Translations under genes and position numbers: made by a program | NCBI GenBank assembly: GCA_024694565.1 | Contig: JAILJR010000193.1 | Coordinates: forward strand, 1-33,001 | Origin: Butyrivibrio sp. | GTDB lineage: Bacteria; Bacillota; Clostridia; Lachnospirales; Lachnospiraceae | DNA length: 33,001 nucleotides | Reading direction: 5' to 3' | In this document: in pieces, positions 12,853 through 21,513 of the stretch | Layout of the letters: each line of letters begins with the position of its first letter | Position numbering within the stretch: the first letter of the stretch is position 1 | The notes under the pieces: model-generated | Told to the model about the DNA's origin: nothing | The model's database searches: none | What the model saw: only the letters and a program-made list of their open reading frames with translations

Positions 12853-13171
12853 TCCATTTTACAAAGACTCAAGATGGGAGCGAGTAAGAAGCCAGGCATT
12901 GAGGCGTGATGGTTACGTCTGCCAGCAATCCAAAAGATACGGCAGGATGGTGAGCGCTGAGATGGTGCACCACATTCTCCCAAGGGAATACTTCCCGGAG
13001 TACCAGTGGAGCTTGTGGAATCTTATCTCATTGACAAGCAAAGAGCATGATCGTCTGCACGATCGTGTCACCGGTCACCTGACTGACGAGGGGATGAGAC
13101 TAGTCCGGAGGCTTGCCTTGGACAGAGGCTTTGACCTTATGAAGATCGAGGCAAGGCTGAGAGGTGAGTGA
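12839..13171 (+). CDS. HNH endonuclease of the packaging module
   Basis: A 110-residue protein starting at GTG. The HNH core is EMVHHILPREYF with His44/His45, WNLISLTSKEHDRLH with Asn61, His70 and His74. In cos phages of the HK97 group an HNH protein encoded next to the terminase is needed for full terminase nicking of cos DNA. Its place just before the small terminase fits that role. A single CxxQ in place of a CxxC pair suggests that it lacks the structural zinc site of the 5774 protein. Confidence 0.85.
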   Translation: MKQADPFYKDSRWERVRSQALRRDGYVCQQSKRYGRMVSAEMVHHILPREYFPEYQWSLWNLISLTSKEHDRLHDRVTGHLTDEGMRLVRRLALDRGFDLMKIEARLRGE

Positions 13172-13187
13172 CCGCAACATCTTGTAG

Positions 13188-13296
13188 ACCCCGCCCCCTC
13201 TGCCCCAAGTCCTAGAGCACCCTATGGGACCGGTGCGGGGAGCCTTTTATATACACGAGGCGTTTTTAAGTAAAAGGGGCTCAGAGGGCAGCGGGG
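13188..13296. other. Candidate cos region between HNH and small terminase
   Basis: A 251-bp gap separates the HNH and terminase genes. It holds an unusually C-rich tract (13189-13206) and, about 70 bp on, an imperfect complementary G-rich tract (13276-13296) sharing CCCCGC, CCCTCTG and CCCC blocks. GC-rich symmetrical DNA beside the HNH and small terminase genes is typical of cos sites, but a terminator-like or regulatory structure is also possible. The rest of the gap holds the late promoter candidate. Confidence 0.4.
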
Positions 13297-13357
13297 ACAC
13301 CTCAAAGGTGCATGAATCCTGAGAAATAGAACAACAAGTGTTATGTAAATCTATACC

Positions 13358-13404
13358 TATAATATGCTGAAAAAATTTATATATAAAACCGATGTCAAAT
13401 CGGT
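13358..13404 (+). promoter_or_regulatory. Candidate late promoter and operator
   Basis: TATAAT at 13358-13363 has no matching -35 box, as expected for an activator-dependent late promoter. ACCGAT-GTCAA-ATCGGT (13388-13404) is a perfect short inverted repeat just downstream that could bind a regulator. Inferred only. Confidence 0.35.
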
Positions 13405-13422
13405 GTGCAATTTTTTGTACAT

Positions 13423-13788
13423 ATGACCAAGCAGAGATGGAAAAACAGAATTAAAAAGGCTTGCGTGGCAGCAGGGACATATCAGTCATACTTCGATACC
13501 GTGATCGAGACGCTTGCGGGAATTCTTGAGACGAGAGATAAGGCCCAGGAGAAATTCGAAGCGGACGGAGGAGAGCCTGTCGTAATCCATACGAACAAGG
13601 CAGGAGCTGAGAACATCGTGAAGAATCCTGCGCTCGTTGTAGTAATGGACTGCAATGCCCAGGCACTCGCTTATTGGCGAGACTTGGGACTGACTCCGGC
13701 GGGATTAAAGAGGCTCGGGGAAAAGGGATTAATAAACAAGGACAACAGCGGAGGCCTTGCAGGTGCGCTTGCGGAGTTAGGAATCTGA
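13423..13788 (+). CDS. terS: Terminase small subunit (P27 family)
   Basis: A 121-residue protein. The ATG at 13423 was chosen although no clear ribosome site is seen; an in-frame GTG at 13405 is possible. The order YFDTVIETLAGILETRD, VIHTNKAGAENIVKNPAL and AYWRDLGLTPAGLKRL is that of P27-type small terminases of HK97-like cos phages. It recognises the packaging site and recruits the large subunit. Its stop codon is one base before the large-subunit start. Confidence 0.88.
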   Translation: MTKQRWKNRIKKACVAAGTYQSYFDTVIETLAGILETRDKAQEKFEADGGEPVVIHTNKAGAENIVKNPALVVVMDCNAQALAYWRDLGLTPAGLKRLGEKGLINKDNSGGLAGALAELGI

Positions 13789-13789
13789 T

Positions 13790-16630
13790 GTGAGAGCAAA
13801 GCACTACAAGGAAATCGCAATTAAATACGCCAAGGATGTAGTCTCCGGGATCAAGATAGCCGGTGCGGACGTGATAAACGCCTGCCGGAGATTCCTCGAG
13901 GACCTTAAGCGCCCAGAGCTTGAGCTCAGGACTAAAGAACCTGATGCCGCTGTGACGATCATGGAAGGCATCTTCGTCCACCGCAAAGGCGAAGCTTTGG
14001 ACGGGACCCCACTGCTCGGCAAGCCCTTTAAGTTGGAACCGTGGGAGACCTTTATTGTTTATAATCTCTTAGGATTCTACTACAAGGGCACCAATGAGCG
14101 ACGATTCAAAGAGGCGTTGATATTCATCCCGCGAAAAAATGGGAAAGCATTGAGCCTTGACACAGAGATCGCAACACCTGATGGGTTCAAATTCATGCAA
14201 GACATCCATCCAGGGGATTTTGTTTTCGGTGCTGATGGTCAGGCATCCGAAGTTATATGTGAGAGCGAGATATTTCACAAAGAGATGTATCTTGTGGAGT
14301 TTGAAGATGGCACTCAGATAAAAGCCAGCGGAGATCACATCTGGACAGTACAAACAAAGAACAGTAGAAGGACCTTCAAAAGAGTAATTACTTTTGAGAA
14401 CAAAGCAAAAAGCCAATTTCATAAAAATGGTGGTTGGTTTGACACAACAACAACTGAGATGCTTGAGGACTTTGCACACACAAGGCCAGATGGAAAAGGC
14501 GTTGAATACAAGTACAGAGTTCCAATGGCTGCTCCGGTTGAGTATTCAGAAAAGATCCTTCCGGTTGATCCGTATACTTTAGGAGTATGGCTTGGAGATG
14601 GAACATCAAGCAATACAACAGTGACTTGTGATGAAAAAGACATCACAGAGATGGTTGAGCATCTGACAGCTTGTGGACATGCTTGCAAGGTAAACCGATT
14701 CAAAAAGAGAGCTTCAAACATAGCTCTTGACATAATCGAAAAGAAATACACTAGAACATTAGGGAATCCGCTCCGAAACGCTCTAAAAGAAATCGGAGTA
14801 TTAAACAATAAACATATTCCGGAGCTTTACTTGCATAGCTCAATTAAGCAGCGCATGGAGCTCTTAAGAGGGCTCATGGACACAGATGGCTTTTGCAGCA
14901 AAAGAGGTCAGTGTGAATTCTCACAGAAAAATGAGAAGCTAGTTGATGAGTTCAGAGAGTTGCTTGCAAGCCTTGGAATCAAAAGCAGCAAGCGCCAAAA
15001 AACAATAATGTGCAATGGTAAGAGGTGCAGAAGCTTTTCTGTACTTTTTTATTGTGACAAGACAAATAATTGCTTCAAGCTGAAGAGAAAATCCGAGAGA
15101 TTGAAAGACCACCTGTCAGAGAGAATGAAAGCAAAGAGCATTGTCAACATCACAAAGATTCCAACAGAGCCATCCAAGTGCATTATGATAGACAATCCAA
15201 GTCACTTGTATTTAGCAACAAAAAGCTATACTGCAACACATAACACTTCATTCATTGCAGCATTGAGCTTTGCGGTTGCGATCATCCAGCGCCGATCCGG
15301 CTCCACGATTTACGTAGTAGCCGCCGCACTTAAGCAGGCGCTCGAATCCTTTAACTTTTTAGTTTTCACGCTCAAATACAAAAAGCTCATAGGTGACTTT
15401 GTTGTAAAAGACAACTCCTTTGAGCACTCTATAAAATACGAGTTTAAGACACCGGACGGACGCCCAGATGGAACGATAGAGATCCAGATCATGGCATCCA
15501 ATCCGGACGCGCAGGACTCTTTTAACTGCAACTTTGCAATCGCAGACGAGGTGGCAGCATATAAAAAGCCAGCGCAGTACAACAGATTCAAGGAGGCCAT
15601 GCAGGCCTATACAAATAAATTAATGGTCGGCATCACGACCGCAGGCGATAACGTCAACTCTTTTGGTTATCACCGCATGGAGTACGGCGTAAAGGTAGCA
15701 GCAGGCATTGTCAAGGACGATGCCTTTTTTGCATTTATCGCCAGGGCTGACCAGGACGACAAGGGAAATGTAGATTATACCAATCCCATACAGCATCAAA
15801 AGGCTAATCCCAATTATGGCGTTACGATCAGACCAAACGACATTATGAATGATGCCTTGCAGGCCCAGAACGACCCGCAACAGCGCAAGGACTTTCTGAG
15901 CCGCCGCCTTAACATCTACACAGCGGCCTTGAAGGCGTGGTTTGACATCGACAAACTAAAGGCCTCTGACCGCAAGTACAGTTGGACGTTAGAACAGCTC
16001 TCCAAGCTTGGGATAAATTGGTACGGCGGCGCGGACCTGTCAAGGCTCCACGATCTGACAGCCGCAGCGCTGTATGGTCAGTATCAGGGCGTTGAGATAG
16101 TCATAACACACGGATTTTGCCCTGTGGCGATGGCCGTGGAAAAAGCAGAAAAAGACCAGATCCCATTATTTGGATGGCAGGAAGATGGATGGCTGACAAT
16201 GTCCAACACTCCCACGGTTAACATCTCGGATATAGTTAACTGGTTCATCGCCATGAGAAAAATGGGATTCAAAATAAGGCAGGTCGGTCACGACCGTAAA
16301 TTTGCCGGGGAGGAGTATTTCCCGGCTATGAAGGCAGCAGGCTTCAACATCATAGACCAGCCACAATATTATTACCTGAAATCACAAGGGTTCCGCCACA
16401 TCGAAAAAGCGATAAATGACGGAACCCTTTATTATCTACACTCAGATGCATATGAGTATTGCGTCGCCAACGTTGCAGCCGTGGAGAAGACGGACGACGC
16501 TGTTCAGTACGAAAAGACACAGCCAGACATGAGAATAGACCTTTTTGACGCCTCTGTTTTTGCATGTATCAGATGTCTGCAGGACGGAGAGAAATCCAAA
16601 AAGGGGAGAGACTGGTGGGGTGAGGAATGA
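13790..16630 (+). CDS. terL: Terminase large subunit, interrupted by an in-frame intein
   Basis: A 946-residue precursor starting at GTG one base after the small terminase stop. The exteins join as residues 1-119 and 486-946 to give a normal 580-residue ATPase/nuclease. The Walker A motif is split: PRKNGK ends the N-extein and TSFIAALS begins the C-extein. Walker B is FAIADEVAAY; the nuclease Asp is in GGADLSRLHD. The enzyme pumps DNA into the prohead and cuts it at cos. Because the intein divides the P-loop, the unspliced protein should lack ATPase activity. The sequence joins smoothly into the portal gene (4-nt overlap). Confidence 0.95.
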   Translation: MRAKHYKEIAIKYAKDVVSGIKIAGADVINACRRFLEDLKRPELELRTKEPDAAVTIMEGIFVHRKGEALDGTPLLGKPFKLEPWETFIVYNLLGFYYKGTNERRFKEALIFIPRKNGKALSLDTEIATPDGFKFMQDIHPGDFVFGADGQASEVICESEIFHKEMYLVEFEDGTQIKASGDHIWTVQTKNSRRTFKRVITFENKAKSQFHKNGGWFDTTTTEMLEDFAHTRPDGKGVEYKYRVPMAAPVEYSEKILPVDPYTLGVWLGDGTSSNTTVTCDEKDITEMVEHLTACGHACKVNRFKKRASNIALDIIEKKYTRTLGNPLRNALKEIGVLNNKHIPELYLHSSIKQRMELLRGLMDTDGFCSKRGQCEFSQKNEKLVDEFRELLASLGIKSSKRQKTIMCNGKRCRSFSVLFYCDKTNNCFKLKRKSERLKDHLSERMKAKSIVNITKIPTEPSKCIMIDNPSHLYLATKSYTATHNTSFIAALSFAVAIIQRRSGSTIYVVAAALKQALESFNFLVFTLKYKKLIGDFVVKDNSFEHSIKYEFKTPDGRPDGTIEIQIMASNPDAQDSFNCNFAIADEVAAYKKPAQYNRFKEAMQAYTNKLMVGITTAGDNVNSFGYHRMEYGVKVAAGIVKDDAFFAFIARADQDDKGNVDYTNPIQHQKANPNYGVTIRPNDIMNDALQAQNDPQQRKDFLSRRLNIYTAALKAWFDIDKLKASDRKYSWTLEQLSKLGINWYGGADLSRLHDLTAAALYGQYQGVEIVITHGFCPVAMAVEKAEKDQIPLFGWQEDGWLTMSNTPTVNISDIVNWFIAMRKMGFKIRQVGHDRKFAGEEYFPAMKAAGFNIIDQPQYYYLKSQGFRHIEKAINDGTLYYLHSDAYEYCVANVAAVEKTDDAVQYEKTQPDMRIDLFDASVFACIRCLQDGEKSKKGRDWWGEE
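14147..15244 (+). other. Class 3-type intein with LAGLIDADG endonuclease (366 aa)
   Basis: Precursor residues 120-485. It begins with Ala (ALSLDTEIATPDG) instead of Cys or Ser and ends with THN followed by extein Thr. Block A (GDFVFGADG) and block B (KASGDHIW) are clear. Intein residues Trp66 after the block B His64 (B:12), Cys345 in block F (KCIMID, F:4) and Thr364 before the His-Asn end (G:5) make the WCT triplet that defines class 3 inteins, which use the block F Cys as first nucleophile. Two dodecapeptide motifs, TLGVWLGDG and LLRGLMDTDG, mark a LAGLIDADG homing endonuclease. The segment is visibly more A/T-rich than the extein. Confidence 0.92.
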
Positions 16631-17811
16631 GCAAGAAAAAAAGACCAGTAAAAAGAGAAGAGCAGAAGAAATCACCAATTGGAGTGTGGCTGACCGACTC
16701 GGAGTCCATAGCCTGCCCCGGTTATGTCTCACTGGATCAGAATCCGGAGATCATGACCGCGTGCAAATGGATCGCCGAGCTTATCGGGTCCCTGACCATC
16801 CACCTGATGGCCAACACTGAAAGAGGCGATCAGCGGATCATCAATGAGCTATCTCGGAAGATAGACATTGAGCCTGAAATGCACATGACCCGCTCCACAT
16901 GGATCCAGGCAATTGTGATGAATCTTTTGCTATACGGCAAAGGAAACTCCATAGTTATCCCACATACCTATCAGGGCAAGATTGTAAACCTTGAACCAAT
17001 AGGAGCCTCAAGAGTCACCTTCCAGCCGATCGGATACAGAGACTATAAGGTGCTGATTGACGGCAAGGCAAAGGACCCGGAGAACCTCCTGCACTTTGTT
17101 TTTAATCCGGACAAGACATACCTTTGGAAGGGCAAGGGCGTGACCACTTGCCTTCGGGACGTGGCGCAGAATCTCAAGCAGGCAGCAGCCACCGAAAAAG
17201 GATTCATGGAATCTAAGTGGAAACCTTCGATCATTGTAAAAGTTGACGCCCTCGTGGACGAATTTGCCAATCCTTCAGGGCGGCAGAGACTCCTTGAGGA
17301 GTATGTGAAATCGTCCGAGATCGGTGAGCCCTGGCTGATCCCTGCGGAGCAGTTCCAGGTCGAGCAGGTCCGGCCCTTATCACTTAAGGACCTCGCCATC
17401 GACGAGACGGTCCAGCTCGACAAGAGGACAGTCGCCGCAATTATCGGTGTGCCTCCGTTCCTTTTAGGGGTGGGAGAGTACAGCAAAGAAGCCTGGAATA
17501 ACTTCGTGCAGTCAAAAATTAAGACCATAGCGCTCGGAATCCAGCAGGAAATGACCAAAAAGTTGATTATATCCGAAAAGATGTACCTGAAATTCAACGT
17601 TCTGAGCCTTATGGACTGGGATATCGAGACCATTTACAAAGTATTCGGAGGCCTGTCAGACAAGGCCATTGTCACAGGCAACGAAGTCCGCGACAGACTC
17701 GGAATGGAACCTCTTGAGGGGCTTGACGAGCTTAGAATTTTGGAGAACTACATTCCTGCCGACATGATCGGCGACCAGAAAAAACTGATACAGGGAGGCG
17801 AAAATGAGTGA
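16627..17811 (+). CDS. Portal protein (HK97 type)
   Basis: A 394-residue protein overlapping the large terminase by 4 nt (ATGA). Portal signatures are visible: CKWIAELIGSLTIHL near residue 45, LLLYGKGNSIV near 110, LEPIGASRVTF near 130, and GVPPFLLGVGEYSKEAWNNF near 275. It forms the dodecameric ring at the capsid vertex through which DNA enters and leaves. Length and gene order match HK97-type siphophages. Confidence 0.92.
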   Translation: MSKKKRPVKREEQKKSPIGVWLTDSESIACPGYVSLDQNPEIMTACKWIAELIGSLTIHLMANTERGDQRIINELSRKIDIEPEMHMTRSTWIQAIVMNLLLYGKGNSIVIPHTYQGKIVNLEPIGASRVTFQPIGYRDYKVLIDGKAKDPENLLHFVFNPDKTYLWKGKGVTTCLRDVAQNLKQAAATEKGFMESKWKPSIIVKVDALVDEFANPSGRQRLLEEYVKSSEIGEPWLIPAEQFQVEQVRPLSLKDLAIDETVQLDKRTVAAIIGVPPFLLGVGEYSKEAWNNFVQSKIKTIALGIQQEMTKKLIISEKMYLKFNVLSLMDWDIETIYKVFGGLSDKAIVTGNEVRDRLGMEPLEGLDELRILENYIPADMIGDQKKLIQGGENE

Positions 17812-18388
17812 CAGAGATATGAGGCAGCTCCGTACTATACAGAGCAAATTTGAGGCGAGGGAAGACGGCGGAAAGCTCTCAATTGAAGGCTATTTTGCCG
17901 TATTTAACAGCAATTATGAAATGGCGCCGGGCTTAAGCGAGTCAATCGCTCCGGGGGCGTTTGATAGTACGCTGTCGAGAGATATAAGAGCACTAATCAA
18001 CCACGACACCACTTTGGTGCTTGGACGGACCAAGGCGAACACACTGCATCTCAGAACAGACGCGCACGGACTCTGGGGCAGCATCGACATCAATCCGAAA
18101 GATTCCGATGCCATGAACCTGTACGAGAGAGTGAAACGTAGAGATGTAGACCAGTGTTCTATAGGATTTGACATCCTCAGCGAGGAAACCGAATTCCGCG
18201 ATGATGGTGCTATCCATTGGACGATCAAGGAGGCTGAGCTCTGGGAAGTCTCTGCGTGCACATTCCCGGCATATGAGGAAACGAATATTTCCGCAAGACA
18301 GAAGGAGCGCGACGAGATTCTGAAGCGTAAAAGTGACGCGTGGAAGAGCGCCGCTCTGAAGAAATTGAAAGGAGAATCACCATGTTAA
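17804..18388 (+). CDS. HK97-family prohead protease
   Basis: A 194-residue protein overlapping the portal gene. It shows FEGYFAVF-type strands (IEGYFAVFNS), the catalytic His in ALINHDTTLVLGR, and the catalytic Ser in QCSIGFDI, as in family U35/HK97 protease. It cuts the N-terminal delta domain from the capsid protein and then itself. It overlaps the start of the capsid gene by 7 nt. The C-terminal 30 residues are basic and helical. Confidence 0.92.
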   Translation: MSDRDMRQLRTIQSKFEAREDGGKLSIEGYFAVFNSNYEMAPGLSESIAPGAFDSTLSRDIRALINHDTTLVLGRTKANTLHLRTDAHGLWGSIDINPKDSDAMNLYERVKRRDVDQCSIGFDILSEETEFRDDGAIHWTIKEAELWEVSACTFPAYEETNISARQKERDEILKRKSDAWKSAALKKLKGESPC

Positions 18389-20010
18389 AGGCACTGATCC
18401 TGAGGAAAAAGATTGATGCTGCTCAGAAGGCCCTTGAAACACTGAGGGCAAAAGATGCAGACTTTGCCACAAGAGAGGCCGAGCTTGAGAAGTCCATCGA
18501 AGAGGCTGCCGCTCTTGAGGAAGGCGAGGAAAAGGCAGAGGCTCAGAAGGCTGTCGAGGAAGAGGTTGAGAAATTCGACGCCGAGAAAAAAGAGAACGAT
18601 GCCGAAAAAGAAAAGCTCGAAAACTCCATTGCTGAGATGGAAAAGGAGCTTGCAGATGTCGAGAAGGAACAGGACACCACTCCTGCGCCGGAGAAAAAAG
18701 AAGAGAGGAAGGTAGAAAAAATGCCCATTCTGAGAAACAGATTTTTCAAAAACGTAGACACAAACGAGATGTTCCAGAGAGACGACGTCAAGGCTTATCT
18801 TGCGGAAGTAAGAAGCTGCATCTCCAACAAGAGGGAGATCCAGAACGCCGGTCTCACAATCCCTGAGGTATTCCTTGGACTCCTCAAGGAGAACATTGCA
18901 AATTATTCAAAACTTTACAGACACGTAAACGTGCAGGCGATCGGCGGCAATGCCCGTCAGATCATCCAGGGAACAGTCGCAGAGGCAATCTGGACAGAGT
19001 GTTGCGCAGCTCTCAACGAGCTCAATCTCGCATTTAACGATGCGGAGATTGACTGCTTCAAGGTTGCCGGTTACTACAAGGTTTGCAATGCAGTCCTTGA
19101 GGATTCCGACATTGACCTTGCAGCAACTCTCCTTGATGCCCTTTCACAGGCAATCGGCCTCGCAGTAGACAAGGCTATCCTTTATGGACGCAATTCCGTA
19201 ACCACCCAGAAGATGCCTTTTGGTATCATGTCAAGGCTTGCCCAGACAGCTCAGCCTGCAGGATATCCCGCAACAGCTCGCGCTTGGGTAGACCTCCACA
19301 CATCCAACATCATTTCAATTTCCGCAGGTCTCTCAGGCGCTCAGCTCTTCGAGCAGATCGTCATTGCCAGCGGTGCAGCTAAGAGTGATTACTCACGCGG
19401 CGAGATGGTTTGGGTGATGAACCGCAAGACCTATACCAAGCTCGTAGCCAAGACAGTTTCTGTTGATGCTCAGGGCAGAGTAGTAAGCGGAGTATCCGAC
19501 AGGATGCCTGTTATCGGCGGAATTATCGAAGTACTCAACTTCATTCCTGATAACACGATCATCGGCGGATTCTTCGACCTCTATCTACTTGGCGAGAGAG
19601 CCGGTGCAAAATTTGCACAGTCTGAGCATGTATTCTTCATCCAGGATCAGACAGCATTCAAGGGTACAGCTCGCTATGACGGCCAGCCTGTCATCGCTGA
19701 GGGCTTCGTTGCGATCGGTCTCGAGGGCACAACTCCTGATGCAACAAGCGTTGCATTTGCTCCTGACACAGCCAATGTTGTCCAGGGCATTATCCTGAGC
19801 AACACAGCCGTAACTGTAGAGGCTACAGAGACCGCAAAGGTAACTGCCAAGACCTTCCCGGTTGACGGTGCCATCACATGGTCAACATCTGACGCAACAG
19901 TTGCAACTGTAGCCGATGGCGTTATCACCGGCGTTGCATCCGGCACAGCTACGATCACAGCAGTAAGCGGCTCCGCTAGTGCATCGGTAGCAGTAACCGT
20001 TACCGCCTGA
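18382..20010 (+). CDS. Major capsid protein with scaffold region and Ig-like domain
   Basis: A 542-residue protein starting at the ATG after AAAGGAG. Residues 1-113 are an acidic coiled coil like the delta (scaffold) domain that the protease removes; the mature part likely begins near MPILRNRFFKN (114). Residues 114-465 follow the HK97 capsid fold. Residues about 470-542 (AVTVEATETAKVTA, ITWSTSDATVATV, VASGTATITAV) form a bacterial Ig-like domain (Big_2) that should be displayed on the capsid surface, where such domains are thought to bind host or mucosal sugars. Confidence 0.93.
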   Translation: MLKALILRKKIDAAQKALETLRAKDADFATREAELEKSIEEAAALEEGEEKAEAQKAVEEEVEKFDAEKKENDAEKEKLENSIAEMEKELADVEKEQDTTPAPEKKEERKVEKMPILRNRFFKNVDTNEMFQRDDVKAYLAEVRSCISNKREIQNAGLTIPEVFLGLLKENIANYSKLYRHVNVQAIGGNARQIIQGTVAEAIWTECCAALNELNLAFNDAEIDCFKVAGYYKVCNAVLEDSDIDLAATLLDALSQAIGLAVDKAILYGRNSVTTQKMPFGIMSRLAQTAQPAGYPATARAWVDLHTSNIISISAGLSGAQLFEQIVIASGAAKSDYSRGEMVWVMNRKTYTKLVAKTVSVDAQGRVVSGVSDRMPVIGGIIEVLNFIPDNTIIGGFFDLYLLGERAGAKFAQSEHVFFIQDQTAFKGTARYDGQPVIAEGFVAIGLEGTTPDATSVAFAPDTANVVQGIILSNTAVTVEATETAKVTAKTFPVDGAITWSTSDATVATVADGVITGVASGTATITAVSGSASASVAVTVTA

Positions 20011-20174
20011 TGGAGTATAAGGTAACTAAGTCTTTTATCGACAAGTACACCCTTGAGAGGGTCCCGGAGGGTTCAATGTATCCCTGCGAGGACCCCGAGA
20101 GGGTCGCAATGCTGGCAAAGCTGGGATATATCTCCGAGCCGCCGGAGAAACCAAAGAAGAAAAGGAGCAGATAA
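20010..20174 (+). CDS. Small protein after the capsid gene (54 aa)
   Basis: A 54-residue reading frame whose ATG overlaps the capsid stop (TGATG). It has YKVTKSFIDKYT, then EDPERVAMLAKLGYI and a basic tail PPEKPKKKRSR. Short proteins with this YTLE..PxxR..LxxLGY layout are common between the capsid and connector genes of Firmicutes phages; their role is unknown. The stop codon directly adjoins the next ATG. Confidence 0.7.
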   Translation: MEYKVTKSFIDKYTLERVPEGSMYPCEDPERVAMLAKLGYISEPPEKPKKKRSR

Positions 20175-20447
20175 ATGGATGAGCTTCTTGGGATGCTCAA
20201 GGTGGACCTTGGCATCAAAGCAACAACCGCATACGATGAAAGACTTGAGCAGTATATTGAGGCTGCAAAAAAGAGCATCGCAGAGGAAGGAATAACCCTC
20301 GACCTCGAAGATATACAGGACTGTCAGATAGTGGTCATGTATGCCGCCTGGACGTGGCGCAAGAGGGACAGCGGCGAAGGCATGCCGAGGATGCTCAGAT
20401 ATGCTCTAAATAACAGAGTTTTCAGGGAAAAGATAAGAAATGGATGA
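20175..20447 (+). CDS. Head-tail connector (gp6-like)
   Basis: A 90-residue helical protein with AAAAGGAG upstream. The pattern ELLGMLKVDLGI, RLEQYIEAAKKSI and VVMYAAWTWRKRDSG is that of the HK97 gp6-like connector that adds a ring below the portal. Size and position are as expected. Confidence 0.85.
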   Translation: MDELLGMLKVDLGIKATTAYDERLEQYIEAAKKSIAEEGITLDLEDIQDCQIVVMYAAWTWRKRDSGEGMPRMLRYALNNRVFREKIRNG

Positions 20448-20823
20448 TGTTCTTAAGCTGATCGGTCAGACAATGACCAAAAATAAATACGGAGTAGACG
20501 AGCCGACACCAGAGGCGAAAGAAATCTTCTGCGAGGTCCATTCTGTCTCACGTTCGGAGGTATTCGAGGGAGGCAGAAACGGACTCAATCCGGCGTTTCA
20601 GTTTACAATTTTCGCCGAAGAGTACGAAGGCGAGTCAATCGTCGAGTACAACGGAGAGACATACTCAGTCTATAGGACATATCGGATTCCTAGTTCAGTC
20701 TATAGGACAAATCAGATCCCCGGGACCGATTACATGGAGTTATACGTAGAGAGAAAGGGAGGGACTAATGGCCAAAAAGGTGACAGTGGAGACCCTGGGG
20801 GAGGAGATCCGGGCAATCCTTAA
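20440..20823 (+). CDS. Head closure / head-tail joining protein
   Basis: A 127-residue protein overlapping the connector gene by 8 nt. It resembles SPP1 gp16-like stoppers: EIFCEVHSVSRSE, FTIFAEEYEGE and VEYNGETYSVYRTYRI. Residues 76-95 contain a 10-residue tandem duplication (SVYRTYRIPS then SVYRTNQIPG) from a 30-bp DNA repeat. The Gly/Pro-rich C-terminus (GDSGDPGGGDPGNP) lies over the start of the next gene. Confidence 0.8.
   Translation: MDDVLKLIGQTMTKNKYGVDEPTPEAKEIFCEVHSVSRSEVFEGGRNGLNPAFQFTIFAEEYEGESIVEYNGETYSVYRTYRIPSSVYRTNQIPGTDYMELYVERKGGTNGQKGDSGDPGGGDPGNP
20665..20724 (+). repeat. 30-bp tandem duplication in the head closure gene
   Basis: TCAGTCTATAGGACA starts at 20665 and again at 20695, with further partial identity to the end of each 30-bp unit. 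The frame is kept, adding 10 residues to the C-terminal strand region. Confidence 0.8.
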
Positions 20824-21175
20824 GGATTACGAGGGGAACGTCCAGGCAGAGATCCAGACGATCACGCAGAAGATCGGACAGAAGGGAGCTGCGGCGATGA
20901 GGAGCAAAGCACAGTCAACCTTCCCGGACGGCAAGAAGTACGCCAAAGGATGGAAGGTGACATTTGAGCATACGAGACTCACAGCCAAGGCAACAATCCA
21001 TAATTCACAGGTTCCCGGCCTGCCGCACCTTTTGGAAAACGGCCATCAGTCATATAACCAGTATGGCGGACCTTATTCTACTTCCCGCGCTCCTGTTAAG
21101 GGGATAAGTCACATCGCGGAAGTAGAGAGAGAGCTGACAGAGCAGTACGAGAGAGAGGTAAAGAGCAAATTATGA
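20768..21175 (+). CDS. Neck/tail-joining protein (HK97 gp10-like)
   Basis: A 135-residue protein that overlaps the previous gene by 56 nt. ETLGEEIRAILKDYEG, GAAAMRSKAQSTFPDG, YAKGWKVTFEHT and LPHLLENGHQ match HK97 gp10-family neck proteins. The LLENGHQ motif is the most typical. It joins head and tail. Confidence 0.85.
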   Translation: MAKKVTVETLGEEIRAILKDYEGNVQAEIQTITQKIGQKGAAAMRSKAQSTFPDGKKYAKGWKVTFEHTRLTAKATIHNSQVPGLPHLLENGHQSYNQYGGPYSTSRAPVKGISHIAEVERELTEQYEREVKSKL

Positions 21176-21513
21176 CCTATACGGAAGTAAATGAGCTAAT
21201 AGAATCAATCGGCCTGCCGTATAATTACGACCATTTCGAGGACGAGACCGACGTGACGCCGCCGTTTGTGACGTTTGCATTTACGGATTCGGACGACCTC
21301 ATGGCAGATAATGTAAACTACCAGCAGATAAGGCCGCTTTCAATTTTCCTCTATACGCGTTTAAAAGATTTTGAAACGGAGGCCAAGGTGGAGGGAATCC
21401 TCACCGAAAACGGCCTGACGTACAGCAGATCCGAGAAATTTTTAAGCAATGAGAAACTATTTCGAATAATCTATACAATGGAGGTACTAATCAATGCCGA
21501 AGAACAAGGTTAA
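21172..21513 (+). CDS. Tail terminator-like protein
   Basis: A 113-residue protein overlapping the previous stop (ATGA). IESIGLPYNYDHFEDE, PPFVTFAF, LYTRLKDFETEAKVEGIL and RIIYTMEVL fit the small alpha/beta tail-completion proteins that cap the tail tube. Order (gp10-like, terminator, major tail protein) agrees. Confidence 0.8.
   Translation: MTYTEVNELIESIGLPYNYDHFEDETDVTPPFVTFAFTDSDDLMADNVNYQQIRPLSIFLYTRLKDFETEAKVEGILTENGLTYSRSEKFLSNEKLFRIIYTMEVLINAEEQG

Noticed and set aside
14147-15244. Group I intron with a homing endonuclease
   Set aside because: The insert is in frame from end to end, with intein blocks A, B, F and G and a terminal His-Asn, so it is an intein.
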